Shown here: in pieces, positions 10,534 through 20,688 of the stretch | Position numbering within the stretch: the stretch's first letter is position 1 | Layout of the letters: the number at the start of each line of letters is the position of its first letter | Assembly (NCBI GenBank): GCA_017311315.1 | Contig: CM029654.1 | Location: 1,426,001 to 1,490,000 of the forward strand | Reading direction: 5' to 3' | DNA length: 64,000 nucleotides | DNA from: Dendrocalamus latiflorus | Taxonomy: Eukaryota; Streptophyta; Magnoliopsida; Poales; Poaceae | Notes under the pieces: generated by a model | What the model saw: only the letters and a program-made list of their open reading frames with translations | Database searches by the model: none | What the model was told of the DNA's origin: nothing | Translations under genes and position numbers: made by a program

Positions 10534-11001
10534 TGTTAGCTTAAGGAGAGTCTAAACATGAGCATTAATCTTAACCCTAGAACTAAACATGAACACCTAG
10601 GGTTTGGGGAGTTAGGGGGACTCACGGTCGCCGATGAAAGCCATTAGCGGAAGACCCGTGCCTGCGTGATGCAGGCGTGAGGAAGAGTCGGTGAAGGTCG
10701 TGGTAGTCTTGCCGTCCAGAGAGTCGCCGGCGATGTCCTGTAGCAGCGGCGGCGACGGTCTTCCCGTTGCTTAACAGCGCGTAGGAGATCGGGTCCCTAG
10801 GGTTTTGTCCGGTGTCTTTTGCTCTCACGGGAAAACTACATCCTCCGTGATAGGCCGGGACACCCCCCCTTTTAATCTTGCGCTGTTGCAACGGGGGACC
10901 GTAACCAAAACGGTTAGGAGCCCCCGATCAGGGCGCGTGAACGTGGGTTTCCCCACGTCTCCCTCGTCTCGGCCGTTTGGCCTGAGATCAAAACCCTAAC
11001 A
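10534..11001 (-). repeat. Copia-1 5' LTR
   Basis: 468 bp, the partner of 4385-4852. It differs from it by four substitutions and two 1-bp indels in my hand alignment. Confidence 0.95.
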
Positions 11002-11159
11002 CTACCACCACTAATATGCAGCATTTTGGAGCTTCCTTATTTGGATGGAGGAGAAACAGGAGAGGAGTAGAGGATCAAGAGTTTTGAGAGAGACAAGATG
11101 GGAAGACAGCGGCGTATGGCAGGGGAGTTAGGGCTCTGGGATCTTTATAAGGTCCCGCT

Positions 11160-11395
11160 CGTTTCAGCTTCAGATCCTAGCTTCTGGTTTATTTTTCACT
11201 ATTTATAAATTTCGTCTTTTTATGATTTTTTCGCTTTTTTTAGCTTTTTTGCCGGTTCTTTTTTTCCTGTGTTCGTTTGCGTTGCCCGAGATGAGCTAAC
11301 ATATTTTTTTCTATTTTTAATTTTTTTAAAATTTAAATACACCAAATAAACCACCTACATTTTTAGCCATAAGCTAGAGCTTTTCAGCCCAATCG
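11160..11395. mobile_element. dispersed MITE-like repeat (GGTTTATTTTTCACTATT family)
   Basis: A 235-bp AT-rich block with tttcgtctttttatgatttt, gccggttctttttttcctg and taacatatttttt. The same order occurs at 26975-27248, 34030-34265, 44930-45165 and 59890-60120. The copy at 26975-27248 is missing from the duplicated segment B, which shows that it moves as a unit. Superfamily not determined. Confidence 0.55.
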
Positions 11396-12043
11396 AGCAG
11401 GTCTAGGCGTGATGGCGCGCCAGCCCAAACCCACGACGCAATTCTCCAGGTGAAAAAGAAACTGCACAGTTCCTGCAAAGCTGTCTGGTTTGCCAGTTTT
11501 TGTTAAAAAAAAAAACTCGATTCATCCGGTTTTTTCGTTCCATTGCATAGGCAGTCTCTGAAGCGAACCGAGCCATCAAAGTTGCCGATTTTATTTTTCC
11601 GGTTTAACTATCAGTCCAGTCCGGTTTTAGTAACAATGCTGGCTAGCTAGAGTGAGAGGGAGATGGATGGCCGATGGAGTTGCACGTTGTGGTGGCTAGC
11701 CGCAGATGATCAGACGCTAGGTCAAGCCAGACAGCGAGATCTAGTGGAGTGGAGTCGAGTGGTGATCGAGCTAGGTCAAGCTCGCTAGCTAGGGTGTCGA
11801 CTGCCGAGGGATCACGTGCGCGTGGGGCATGCGTGCATGTACGTACTGGCCGGCAGGGAGTCCCAGGAGGGAGCTAGCTAGCCAGGGCACACAGGATTAA
11901 AAGTAACTGATTCACAAGCAAAGCAATATTATGGGTGCGCTTTTTTTTTGTGTGCAGCTGATGGTTTATAGCTATAGCTAATGTTTAGTTTTAGTTAGAG
12001 CTTTATATAAATGAATAGAATATTGATAAGTCATTTTAAAAAT
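11396..12043. other. intergenic, no gene seen
   Basis: Contains the right part of the older inverted-ended element (to about 11634) and simple GCTAGCTAG-rich sequence. Nothing coding is supported. Confidence 0.4.
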
Positions 12044-12051
12044 GTTGTTCC

Positions 12052-12228
12052 CAGTGGCAGAACCAGAATTTGATTATGCCCGGGCTCAGTGGTGGAATGA
12101 TCTAGACTATTTAGGTTGGACCATGGAATATTATCTAAACTGAAATGAATTTATCCAGACTGTATATTAGATATTTTTTCACACTCCGGGCTGAAACCTA
12201 CCATGCCCGAGGTGTGGATCCGCCCCTA
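12052..12228. mobile_element. hAT-type MITE with 8-bp target duplication
   Basis: A 177-bp element with imperfect terminal inverted repeats CAGTGGCAGAACCA and TAGGGGCGGATCCA (right end read on the minus strand). It is flanked by identical GTTGTTCC at 12044-12051 and 12229-12236. An 8-bp duplication and CAGNGGC ends fit hAT. It has no coding capacity. Confidence 0.8.
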
Positions 12229-12236
12229 GTTGTTCC

Positions 12237-14108
12237 GATAAATCATTTCAAAACAACGCAAACCCTAACTTGTTTGATTGTTCGGAAAAGCCATAAGCCA
12301 AGAGCTGCGAAGAACAGTGCCTATATATATGTGTGTCCGCATTGCTGGCACTACTCGACACATACTAGTGTGCATTTCTGTTCCTGTTGCTCGGATCGGA
12401 TGGCAAAAGTTTTCTTAGGGAAAACAGAGAAAAGAAGAAGAAAGCTGGTCACGGCGCACATGAGAGGTATATATGTATGCCACACGCTCCATATTACTCC
12501 ACTAATTTTTTTACGCTCTACATAAATTATAATTTGCAGGGAAAAAGGTAACACTACGAAGGAGTTTACTAATTAAGGTAACTCGCACGAGCGTAAACGC
12601 TGGAATTTTTTCTTGAAAAAATAGCAGGTAGGGGGATTAACGATCCCCTTTTTAAAATAGCGCCTTGGGTCGTCTAGCACGAACAGTAACGACTGGTTGC
12701 CATTTATCGTATCCAAAAGGACCAAAACAGTAAGCGTGTCTGGATAATGCGGCAGCCCCAACCAACCTGTTTGATTGTCGTACCGTCCAACAAAGCGTAT
12801 TATGACAGGCGACGGCGACGGCACATACATATATCTGCGTTCTTTGGAACCGTTGCTTATGATTTTGAATTATATTTTATTAGTATAATAAATAGTAATT
12901 ACTAAAAATTAAAATAAAAAATTAACTAAAAATTTGAAAAAAAAAACAAGATGTAACAAAGGAGCGCTATTATTAGTGCACAGTGTAGTGGTAGAATATA
13001 ATCATAGCCACAAAAACCATAATTGTATGTGGGTGATGCAGAACTATTTGCATAAATGGCATTGCAACCTTTTTTTTAAATTAGCTCCTAAACATTTTGT
13101 TTTTGTAAATCTAATCTCTGTTGACCTACCGAGCCCAACAGATACCTGCCGAGCCCCCCAAATACGACAATATTTAATGCCAAGTGACTAGCGATTAATT
13201 AAACACATAATTAGCATTAATTAAATACATGCATTGCATACATAGTGCTACAAAGTGCGGCCGGCGGTGCCCTGCTGATCTTCGCTAGCTCGGTGAGCTC
13301 GATAGTTAACTGTGGAGCTCGATATGCCCACGAATTAAGGTTAAATTTATAAAAACTGATGTTTGAAAGTTAAATTCGAAGGGAAAATAGGCTACCGTAC
13401 AAAAAATTGGCTTGTGTTGCAGAACATCTGGCAGGGATGGCCTCACCAGCGGCCATATCCATCCATCCGTCCAATCCATCCATCTGTCAAGATGTGCAGA
13501 GCCCAAGCTTGCCCGTGGGCCAGGCCAGGGGTGCCAGTGCGCGTGGGCCCCACTTCCGTCCTGCGCCCCCTCGCCTTAGACTTTTCTAAAACTGGGTAGC
13601 TTTTGCGGTGATTGGCTCCGTACCGTGTCACATTGCTCAAAACACCCCCCGAAACCTCGGCCTCCCGCGTCCCACATTCATGCCTTGGTCCGTAGTGGCG
13701 AGAGAGTGCTGTGCAGCATAGGTACACAAGCAAGCGCTGGACTGGTCCAAGTGCGCACATGCATGGGACCGCCCACCGGCTGCTTAACAAAGACTAATTT
13801 CAAGGGTTCACTCGAGTACAGGTTTTCCTAGGTCACGCCGCTACAGCATATACTAGATTCAATGCTGGTATGGCCCATTCTTCTGCGCTATAGCTTAATG
13901 ATTTTTTTACTATAATTGATGATTTTTGTTTACGCTTTTTAAGATGATAGCGAATGGTAGAAACACTGATATAAACGACACACATGATTTTATATTTGAA
14001 ATGCCGTTTAGAGAAACGGTTTCAAAAAGCTGTTTAGAGAAGTCGTCCCATTAATTTAGGCTTCTGAAGAAACCGAAGTAAAAAACCAAAAGAATGAGAC
14101 GTGTGTCA
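12237..14108. other. intergenic with a GC-rich block and a possible MITE
   Basis: No gene recognised. 13440-13850 is GC-rich with CATC repeats and overlapping open frames on both strands, none with a motif. 13868-14100 has inverted CATTCTT-like ends (ggcccattctt and, on the right, agaatgagacg) and resembles part of 33600-34020, so it is probably a MITE. Confidence 0.35.
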
Positions 14109-14455
14109 TGTTGTAACACACACGACTATGAGTACCTGGTACTCGTTTACGACCACGACACACACGATTACTCCCGCGACCATGAGTACTCGACTACGAC
14201 CACGAGACAAAGGAGTTTTTTTGTGACACACTCAATTGTACGACTTTTCTCAGCTTTCTTCTCTAATTTATAGGATCCAAATTGCGCCATGATCCGCTTC
14301 AGCCATGCCATCCCACGTCCAGCGAAACAATAACTCCACTAACTAGCAGACTAAACGAGAATCACGGCCACAACATGAACATGAGCACGTCTCAGGCCAC
14401 TACCTTTAACAAAGTAAAATGCAAGTAATGCAATGGGCTTAAGTCCAACAAATCA
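14109..14455 (-). repeat. Copia-2 3' LTR
   Basis: Starts TGTTGTAACACAC and ends CAAATCA on the plus strand. Shorter than its partner at 19878-20308 because of internal deletions. Carries the same tacgaccacgacacaca and ctcaccaagcaga-like blocks. Confidence 0.75.
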
Positions 14456-14525
14456 CCCCCTAAGCTTGTTGCCCGGGATTCACCTCAACGACGCCGAGCT
14501 TCTGTCTCATCTCAATAAACTTGAC

Positions 14526-14759
14526 TCACCCAAGCACTTTGGTGAGTATATCGCCGAGTTGTCCATCCGTCCCGAAATGGTCGGCGTCTACCTTGCCATC
14601 TTCAATGCATTCACGAATAAAATGAAAGCGAGTGTCAATATGCTTGCTCCGTTCGTGATGCACTGGGTTCTTGGTTAGCGTAATGGCTGATTTGTTATCC
14701 ACCAGAAGATTTACCACCTTCGGTGCTCTCCTGACCAGCTTGCCATAGAGTTGGCTCAA
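14526..14759 (-). pseudogene. Copia-2 RNase H fragment
   Basis: The frame contains LLVDNKSAITLTKNPVHHER, then KHIDTRFHFIRECI and the typical end DILTKVLG. The DNKSAI catalytic region and the HxDTRFHFIRE block are standard for copia RNase H. The N-terminal half is degraded further right (to about 15050). Confidence 0.85.
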
Positions 14760-15055
14760 CCAAACACCCTAGCATACTGTCGTTGCCACCGCAATGTATT
14801 CCGCCTCACAGGACGAGAGCGCAATGACCTTCTGCTTCTGAGATGTCCAAGTAATCACACCCATGCCAAGGAAGAACACAACCCCAATAGTGCTCTTGCG
14901 ATCATCATGTCACCAACAAGGTCACTATCACTAAACCCCTACCAGTGCAGACACTTGCGTTCCTGCCTTCTTGTAGCAGCACCCATAACTCGTAGTGCTA
15001 TTGATGTAGCGCAGGATTTGCTTCACCGTCGCCTAATGTGATGTAACCGACACCT

Positions 15056-15706
15056 TCATGAACTTGCGCATGATCCCAACTTCGTAGGTGATGTCAGGCC
15101 TCGTATTGCAGAGGTATCGCAGACTCCCGATGCTGAATTGTACACCCTGTTTGCCTTCGCTCCTTCCTCACAGCCGATGAATACCGTCAGTGTTGAGTGG
15201 TCCACCAGCTTGTCCACACTCGGCCTGATATTCCTGACGTGAGCGACACACCCAAATTGCACCTTCGGCCTTCACTTGTGCCATGCCTCATACAGTGTTT
15301 TGCTATTGAGACTCAATATCGGTGCCCTGTTGGGGATGTAGACTATGGTTTTCATTGCCTCGCCCCAGAACGTCGCCGGCATGCCCAAGGTCTTCAGTAG
15401 ACAGCGTGCTATCTCTACCACAGTCTGGTTGTGGCGCTTGACGACCCCGTTCTGCTATGATGAATATGACCTGAGCACCTCGAGCCACATGTATCTATTG
15501 TGGTTGTCTATGATCAACAATAAAAACTTATTACCTCCTACCGTTGCTGGTGTGATCGGTACGCATAAGTCACTATGGACCAACTCCAGTGGGTGCTCGG
15601 CACGGTAATCTATGGCATATGGGAACGCGGCTCGATGCTGCTTGCTGAGGGCGCACCCATCACACAACTGCTCGATGTGATTGAACAGCGGAACCCTAGC
15701 CGCCAT
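15056..15706 (-). pseudogene. Copia-2 integrase fragment
   Basis: From 15706 downward: LCDGCALSKQHRAAFP (zinc-finger end), then LELVHSDLCVPITPATVGG and LLIIDNHNRYMWLEVL, the start of the integrase core. Past 15455 the frame shifts into QNGVVKRHNQTVVEIARCLL and WGEAMKTIVYIPNRAP, the core's C-terminal side. The DE(x)35E part is therefore deleted. Stops and shifts make it non-functional. Confidence 0.8.
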
Positions 15707-16104
15707 CACTACAAAAAATTTGAGTATCAGTGACGAATATAGTTATGATGAGAAACGAAAATGTCATAGATTAGCTATCATTCCGTGACGATTCAAGTGA
15801 TTTCGTCATTAATATGCGGGACGGTACCTTCGACGCCTAGTTTTGTGACGAAAACAAATATTTGTCACAGAATATACAGAAAACCATGATGATTGTTTAT
15901 GTTCGTCATCAAAGAAATTATTATTCGTGACCATTTATTGGATGACGAAAAAAGTGTTGTCAAAAAAAAGTTAGGGCGAATGGGGCCATTGTGAAGTAGC
16001 CATGAACCAACGGCAGCCGCCTCCCGCGCAGTCAAGGACATCGCGCACCCTTGCCCCCCCCCCCCCCGGCTAGGTCGCCGCGCCTCGGCTAGGTTGCATA
16101 CCAG

Positions 16105-16344
16105 GATGATATTTCCTCCGGTACAGAGCATATTTTGAGTGATATTGATCCACATATGGAGAATTTGCATCGTATTGATGAGGATGGCTGTACAATTGAT
16201 GCTGAAATAGTTGATAATATTACAAATAGCAGTGATGATACTTCTGATGATAGCGACAGTGAATATGCAGATGACACTCTGCAACAATATTGCAGTGATC
16301 ATGATTGTCCACAAAGCCCAGCGAATGAAACTGATGATGAATAG
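16105..16344 (+). CDS. acidic C-terminal exon inside the CACTA-like element
   Basis: After an acceptor-like TTGCATACCAG the sequence is open for 79 codons to a TAG. It is rich in Asp, Glu and Ser (NSSDDTSDDSDSEYADDT, ending ETDDE). Acidic tails of this kind occur at the ends of TNP2-type CACTA transposases, but no catalytic domain lies upstream, so the assignment is only positional. The 16045-16075 stretch just before is a C-rich run. Confidence 0.4.
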   Translation, partial: DDISSGTEHILSDIDPHMENLHRIDEDGCTIDAEIVDNITNSSDDTSDDSDSEYADDTLQQYCSDHDCPQSPANETDDE

Positions 16345-17039
16345 ATTTGTATGTATCTTCTTGGATACCTGATTTTTAAAAAATGTATATACATTACTAT
16401 CTTTGATGGATACTTATCTACGTTTCATTATTTCAGATGGTCATCCATACATGGAGGAGCTGAAGAAGCAAGGCCTCTAGAGGCATGGAGGGTGTGTTTG
16501 CCTGAAAATCCTGAAATGGAACAGTGTAAAATCTTGCATTGCTCTAGGGGCTTTTTGTAGAAGCATTGCTGCTACCCTGTAAAAAATATATATGTATAAC
16601 CTTGTAGTCATACTGGAAAAAATGTAGAATTGTCCTGGTTTAAATATCAGCTAGTACGGCAATTAAAAAAATTTCCTCCTAATTACAAATGTACACAAGT
16701 ATAGCACTGCCACTTGTTGAATTGGCGAAAAACAATTTTCACTACTTGAGAAGACGAAAATCTGCTTTACATAATTTTAGAAAATTGTACATAACAATTT
16801 TCGCCAATTAGAAAAGGGTAAGAATTTTTCTTTTCAGAGATCGCCAAAAACTAATTCCCGAGCACTTCGAAAATTTATACCAAGGCAGAAATTTACTTAT
16901 GTACATTCTCCCTCTCTTTTTCTTGTATATAGCTCTTTTTTTAATATATATATATATATATAGCAGAAATTTAACATAATTCACGCAAAATGCCATGATT
17001 CTTGTAATTTTTCACGAAAATTTTCATGCACGCCAAACT

Positions 17040-17450
17040 TTCGCGCGGCGGGGCATGAAAACCCAGACTGACGCGCCAACAATTTCCCCCCTCACTCTCT
17101 CCTCCCTCCCATCGCCCCCCTCTCCCTCCCCAGATCGCCCCCCTCTCCTCCCTCCCCAGATCGCCCCCTCCCTCCCAGTCCAGGTCGCGGGTCGCCCCTC
17201 ACTCTCTCCTCTCGGCCCCCCATTTGGATCCTCGCGCCGCTTCCGTACTGTAGCCCTAGCTCACGATACTCTCAGTGCAGTGTCCGCCTGTTCTCGGCGC
17301 CGCGTCGCCGCCGTCACGTAGCCCTCGCTCGCCTGGATCTAGCACCCCCGCTCCGCCTCTTCTGGCCGCCGCCCAGATCTGTCTCTCCACCGCCTAGATC
17401 TCGGCCCCACTCCGGATCCGTCGCCGGCATCGTTCCCTGAGCGCTAAGTC
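17040..17450 (+). promoter_or_regulatory. CT-rich promoter/first-exon-like block in the CACTA-like element
   Basis: A CCCTCC-rich stretch (17090-17230) followed by GC-rich sequence looks like a grass 5' untranslated region and first exon. It is preceded by TATATATATA at about 16940. It could drive the downstream exon-like pieces at 18122 and 18749. The link is inferred. Confidence 0.3.
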
Positions 17451-18121
17451 CAGCGTCCCTTCAAGATTTGATCTTCTGCCGACTAGTCTACTTGTTCTTT
17501 TTCTTGATGTGAATTTTTCTGTTGCGATGTCCAAATCTGCCATTTGTCATTATTGATCCCTGAATTTTTCTTCATAATTTGTTTTACCGCATTCCATTCT
17601 TTATGCATTATTTGATACTGTATACGCATGTGAATAGTTAAACTATGTTTCAGACAACCAAACTTGTTAATCAGGCATTCAGGCTTGCCCATATCATACC
17701 CCACTCTCAAGCTAAGTTATTGATATCGTCTAATAAAAAATTATTTTGGAAGGAAGCTTTCTAAACAATGAGCTGTCCTTGCTTGTCTATTGCAAAAGAA
17801 ATCAACACTGCGATATCACTTGTTTCTTATGTATACTATGTTTGCCAAGATGAGATTTAAAGGCATAATTTCCTTGAGCTTGTTCCAATATGTGATGTGT
17901 AATAATCATTGTTTTGCTTGTGATCTTGCAGGTTGTTAGAACTAGTTTGATGTCATGTTTACTGAAAACATTGAAGCATAATATAGACCATCCAAGACCC
18001 ATACAGGTACTTTTTGAAAAGTGAAAACAATCAACAATATTCATCTGTTAGTGTTAACAATACGTGATGTGTAATAATCATTGCTTTTCTTGATGATACC
18101 TTTGTTAGATTTGATTCGGTG

Positions 18122-18235
18122 ATGGCTGAAGTCAAGAAAATCCCAGATGGTAAAAGCTTTTATTTGGGGAACATGAACTACTACCACAGACCACTTCGGA
18201 AAGGAAAATGGGCTGTCTCATATGAGGTGAAGTAG
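18122..18235 (+). CDS. small unassigned open exon (37 codons)
   Basis: Opens with ATGGCTGAAG and reads MAEVKKIPDGKSFYLGNMNY, then HRPLRKGKWAVSYEV, ending at a TAG just after a possible donor. It has coding-like composition in an AT-rich setting. No family recognised. Another open piece (18749-18903, DAMETAMEETPQEGEEPKSI, then DDIVGGVLSEF) follows an AG acceptor and ends in TAG. The two may be exons of one gene carried by the element. Confidence 0.3.
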   Translation: MAEVKKIPDGKSFYLGNMNYYHRPLRKGKWAVSYEVK

Positions 18236-19575
18236 TGAACCACCACAATTTTTTTCCTGTTTTTGAAAATGTCATCAACAAAGGTTATCTTCAATATACA
18301 CAGACTTCACTCCACTTTTATGTCTATTGATCAAATGTAGTGAAATGCTGCCGTGACATCATTTGTAGCTATGGTAACCCATGGTTCATTCCTATATCCG
18401 CTCTAATTCTATATTTAATATGCTGATACAGATTATGTATAGTGATATTGCACAGGAAGCAATTGTAAGTATATTAATTGCCAAATATTGAAATGTGCGT
18501 GTGTGACACATATATTTGAATGCTATGTTGATCTGTCATATTCATTTTTTTCATTTTCTACAACCATGCAACACAATGTTCTGTTATTACTTATTAAAGA
18601 ATGAGCTGAATACATATTATAGGTGTATACAAAATTTTTTCTTTGCTGTGTCTTCAACATTCAAAGATAAGCATTATGCAATCTGTTTATGTTACAAATG
18701 GAGCATAGAATTATCTTGCATGTTTATATTGTCTCTATCCAATGCTAGGATGCCATGGAAACCGCAATGGAAGAAACTCCACAGGAAGGTGAAGAACCCA
18801 AATCTATAGATGACATTGTGGGTGGAGTTCTATCCGAGTTCAGTCAATCAAGCAAGAAAAAACTGATTCCCTTGTTTTGCGGCTTCTGGGCCAATCATCA
18901 ATAGTTTGATTATCTTTGTAGTCACAGTGTGTAGTTGCTAGGCTTATTTTGAAGTATGGTAGCAATATGCCTTCTGACAAGACATACTTGTTACTGCTAG
19001 TGACATTTGGCTAATATGGTTTTGTGATGGAACTGTGTCTATGGTGATCACTTTTGTGTTGAACCAATGGTTGTAATGGCATGTATTGGATAAATGTCAA
19101 TTAATTCTATATGCTTTGATGGAACAATTCTATGGTGATTATCTGGAGAATTATGCTACTGTTCATGACGTTTTTTTTTGTCATTCATGTATGTCTGGAT
19201 TAAATTTTGTGACGTTGCAAATATATTCATGATGAATAATTTCGTCATAAATTACACGTCCTGGACCACATGTCATGACGAAAACGATTGTCATAGAATA
19301 TTTTCACTTGGTGACGATAACGTATCGTCACAGAAAATATTTTATGACACTAAGTAAATCGTCGTAAATATTATTGTATGACGATCTGTTATTCGTCATA
19401 AATGTGTACTATTTTATGACGATTTTCCAATGATCGTCACTAAGAACATTCTATGACGCAGAATCTGTGACGATCCACGTGACGCAAGAAAATCGTCACT
19501 ATTATGCTTTTATGACAAATATCCATGATTTTGTGACAAATACGTATCATCACCGATGCTCAAATTTCTTGTAGT

Positions 19576-19877
19576 TCCCTTCAGCGCTAGGTTCCACAGT
19601 GCTCAGAAGTTAAGGTGGCCGTAGCGTCTGTGCCACAGCCAAGCTTCATCATCCATGCACGTGAGCTGACACACAGGACCAGCAAGGTTCAACTTCAGTG
19701 TGTAAAGCCGATTCTTGGTCTACCTCGCTCGCGCCAGCAACTTTCGTTTGTGGTCAAACACGAGCAGCTCTCCATCCTCGATCACCACCTTGCAGCCATT
19801 CTCGTTGTCGACATGATCTCTACATGATCCATCACCTGACATTGTCGACATGATCTCTACTCCGCTCTAATATCATT
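19576..19877 (-). pseudogene. Copia-2 gag start and pre-integrase remnant
   Basis: Below the 5' LTR the minus strand has a tRNA-Met-type primer site region (ATATTAGAGCGG) and an ATG with MSTMSGDGS. That is followed directly by pre-integrase sequence (VFDHKRKLLARAR, then DDEAWLWHRRYGHLNF). Almost all of gag is therefore deleted. The paralogous fragment at 48183-48590 keeps that gag sequence. Confidence 0.75.
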
Positions 19878-20308
19878 TGTTGTAACACACAAGACCACAC
19901 ACACGGCTATGAGTACCTGATACTCATTTACGACCACGACACACATGACTATGAGTACCTAGTACTTGTTTACGACCACGGCACACACGATTACTCTCAC
20001 GACCACAAGTACTCGACTATGACCACGAGACAAAGGAATTTTTGTACCGTGCTCAACTGTACAGCTTTTCTCAGCTTTCTTCTCTAATTTATAGGATCCA
20101 AATATAAAGTAAAGACTAAACTTATTTTCTATTCTTGCACCATGATCTGCTTCATTCGTGCCACCCCACATCCAGTGAAACCATAGTTCCACTAACTAGC
20201 AGACTAAACAAGAATCACGGCTATGACTTGAACATGAGCACGTCTTAAACCATTAGCTTTAACAGAATAAAATATAAGTAATACAACGGTCTTAAGTTCA
20301 GCATATCA
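19878..20308 (-). repeat. Copia-2 5' LTR
   Basis: 431 bp, TGTTGTAACACAC to CATATCA on the plus strand. Nearly the same as 48607-49026 in copy B, including the flank cggtgtcttaacg just past the end. The insertion therefore predates the segmental duplication. Confidence 0.8.
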
Positions 20309-20596
20309 CGGTGTCTTAACGTACGTAAAAGATTACCTGTTGTTTACGTGACTTTTACAACTTTTTTTTTCTGGTAACGTTGCTATATATTCCGTATGTC
20401 CCTGTTTGCATCGCTGCGCCGTGACTGTTAATAAATAGTACTTACTACTGTTACTGAATCTGTGATCTCTGTTTTCTGTCGAGCCTGCCTTGATTATCGA
20501 GAAACCTTCAGAATGCGCTATTATGAGGCGCCCCCGGTACCGTCGCAGCGCAAAATAGCATACTCGCGAGGATCTCAACGCAAATGTACCATCAAA

Positions 20597-20603
20597 TATA
20601 AAG
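20597..20603 (+). promoter_or_regulatory. TATA box of bHLH gene 1
   Basis: TATAAAG lies 92 bp before the start codon. The sequence after it (aggtgcagccaccgcc) is shared with the same place in gene 2, so the proximal promoter is conserved between paralogues. Confidence 0.6.
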
Positions 20604-20688
20604 GTGCAGCCACCGCCCTGTTCCTCAATATGTGCCATTTTAGGTAATATGTATGCTAGAGGGAAGTGACACTAAAGTGTAGCGTACA

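Larger units (their letters stand above)
4385..11001 (-). mobile_element. Copia-1: full-length Ty1/copia LTR retrotransposon
   Basis: The element is 6617 bp and complete: two 468-bp LTRs (TG...CA), a primer binding site, a polypurine tract, gag and pol in the order protease, integrase, reverse transcriptase, RNase H. That order identifies copia. Target duplication CTACC is identical at 4380-4384 and 11002-11006. By hand the LTRs differ at 4 substitutions and 2 single-base indels (about 0.9% substitutions), indicating a young insertion. It cannot be autonomous: gag-pol holds four in-frame stops and one frameshift. An unusually long 1.4-kb leader separates the primer site from gag. Confidence 0.95.
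3823..11634. mobile_element. older inverted-ended element split by Copia-1
   Basis: The left end near 3823 reads ATAGTTATTAAAACCG. Near 11634 the complement of TAACAATGC gives GCATTGTTACTAAAACCG, so the two ends match as imperfect inverted repeats carrying AAACCGG-type motifs inward. Removing Copia-1 leaves roughly 1.2 kb. Flanks tgactagc and tggctagc are a possible 7-of-8 target duplication, though the end positions are uncertain by 2 bp. The superfamily is not settled. It appears to carry gene-like sequence on the minus strand (next entry). Confidence 0.4.
15707..19575. mobile_element. CACTA-like element nested in Copia-2
   Basis: The left end is CACTACAAAAAATTTGAG at 15707. The right end, read on the minus strand from 19575, is ACTACAAGAAATTTGAG. 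Both ends carry many copies of a TGACGA/TCGTCA motif over about 250 bp, as subterminal repeats. It splits the pre-integrase coding region of Copia-2: host codons resume cleanly on each side (LALKG at 19576 onward, MAARVP below 15706). The final base of the right end is T instead of G, and no convincing 3-bp duplication remains. Interior: an acidic exon, a GC-rich promoter-like block (17050-17450) and two further exon-like pieces. It may be a Pack-CACTA or a remnant with TNP genes. Confidence 0.75.
14109..20308 (-). mobile_element. Copia-2: internally deleted copia element, interrupted by a CACTA element
   Basis: LTR-like ends lie at 14109-14455 and 19878-20308. Minus-strand coding remnants between them are a GAG-pre-integrase piece (WHRRYGHLNF, 19575-19700), an integrase piece (15455-15709) and an RNase H piece (14526-14759). 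Most of gag and the reverse transcriptase core are missing, so it was non-autonomous or has decayed. A polypurine tract (TTAGGGGGTGA, minus strand) abuts the 3' LTR near 14456. No matching 5-bp target duplication is visible. A third LTR of the family with intact gag start lies at 48183-49026. Confidence 0.8.

Noticed and set aside
12145..12525. 126-codon open frame
   Set aside because: Starts inside a hAT MITE, has no motif, and overlaps a minus-strand frame of equal quality.
14109..20308. Idea that Copia-2 has a clear target duplication
   Set aside because: Left flank tgtca and right flank cggtg do not match; I left it without one.
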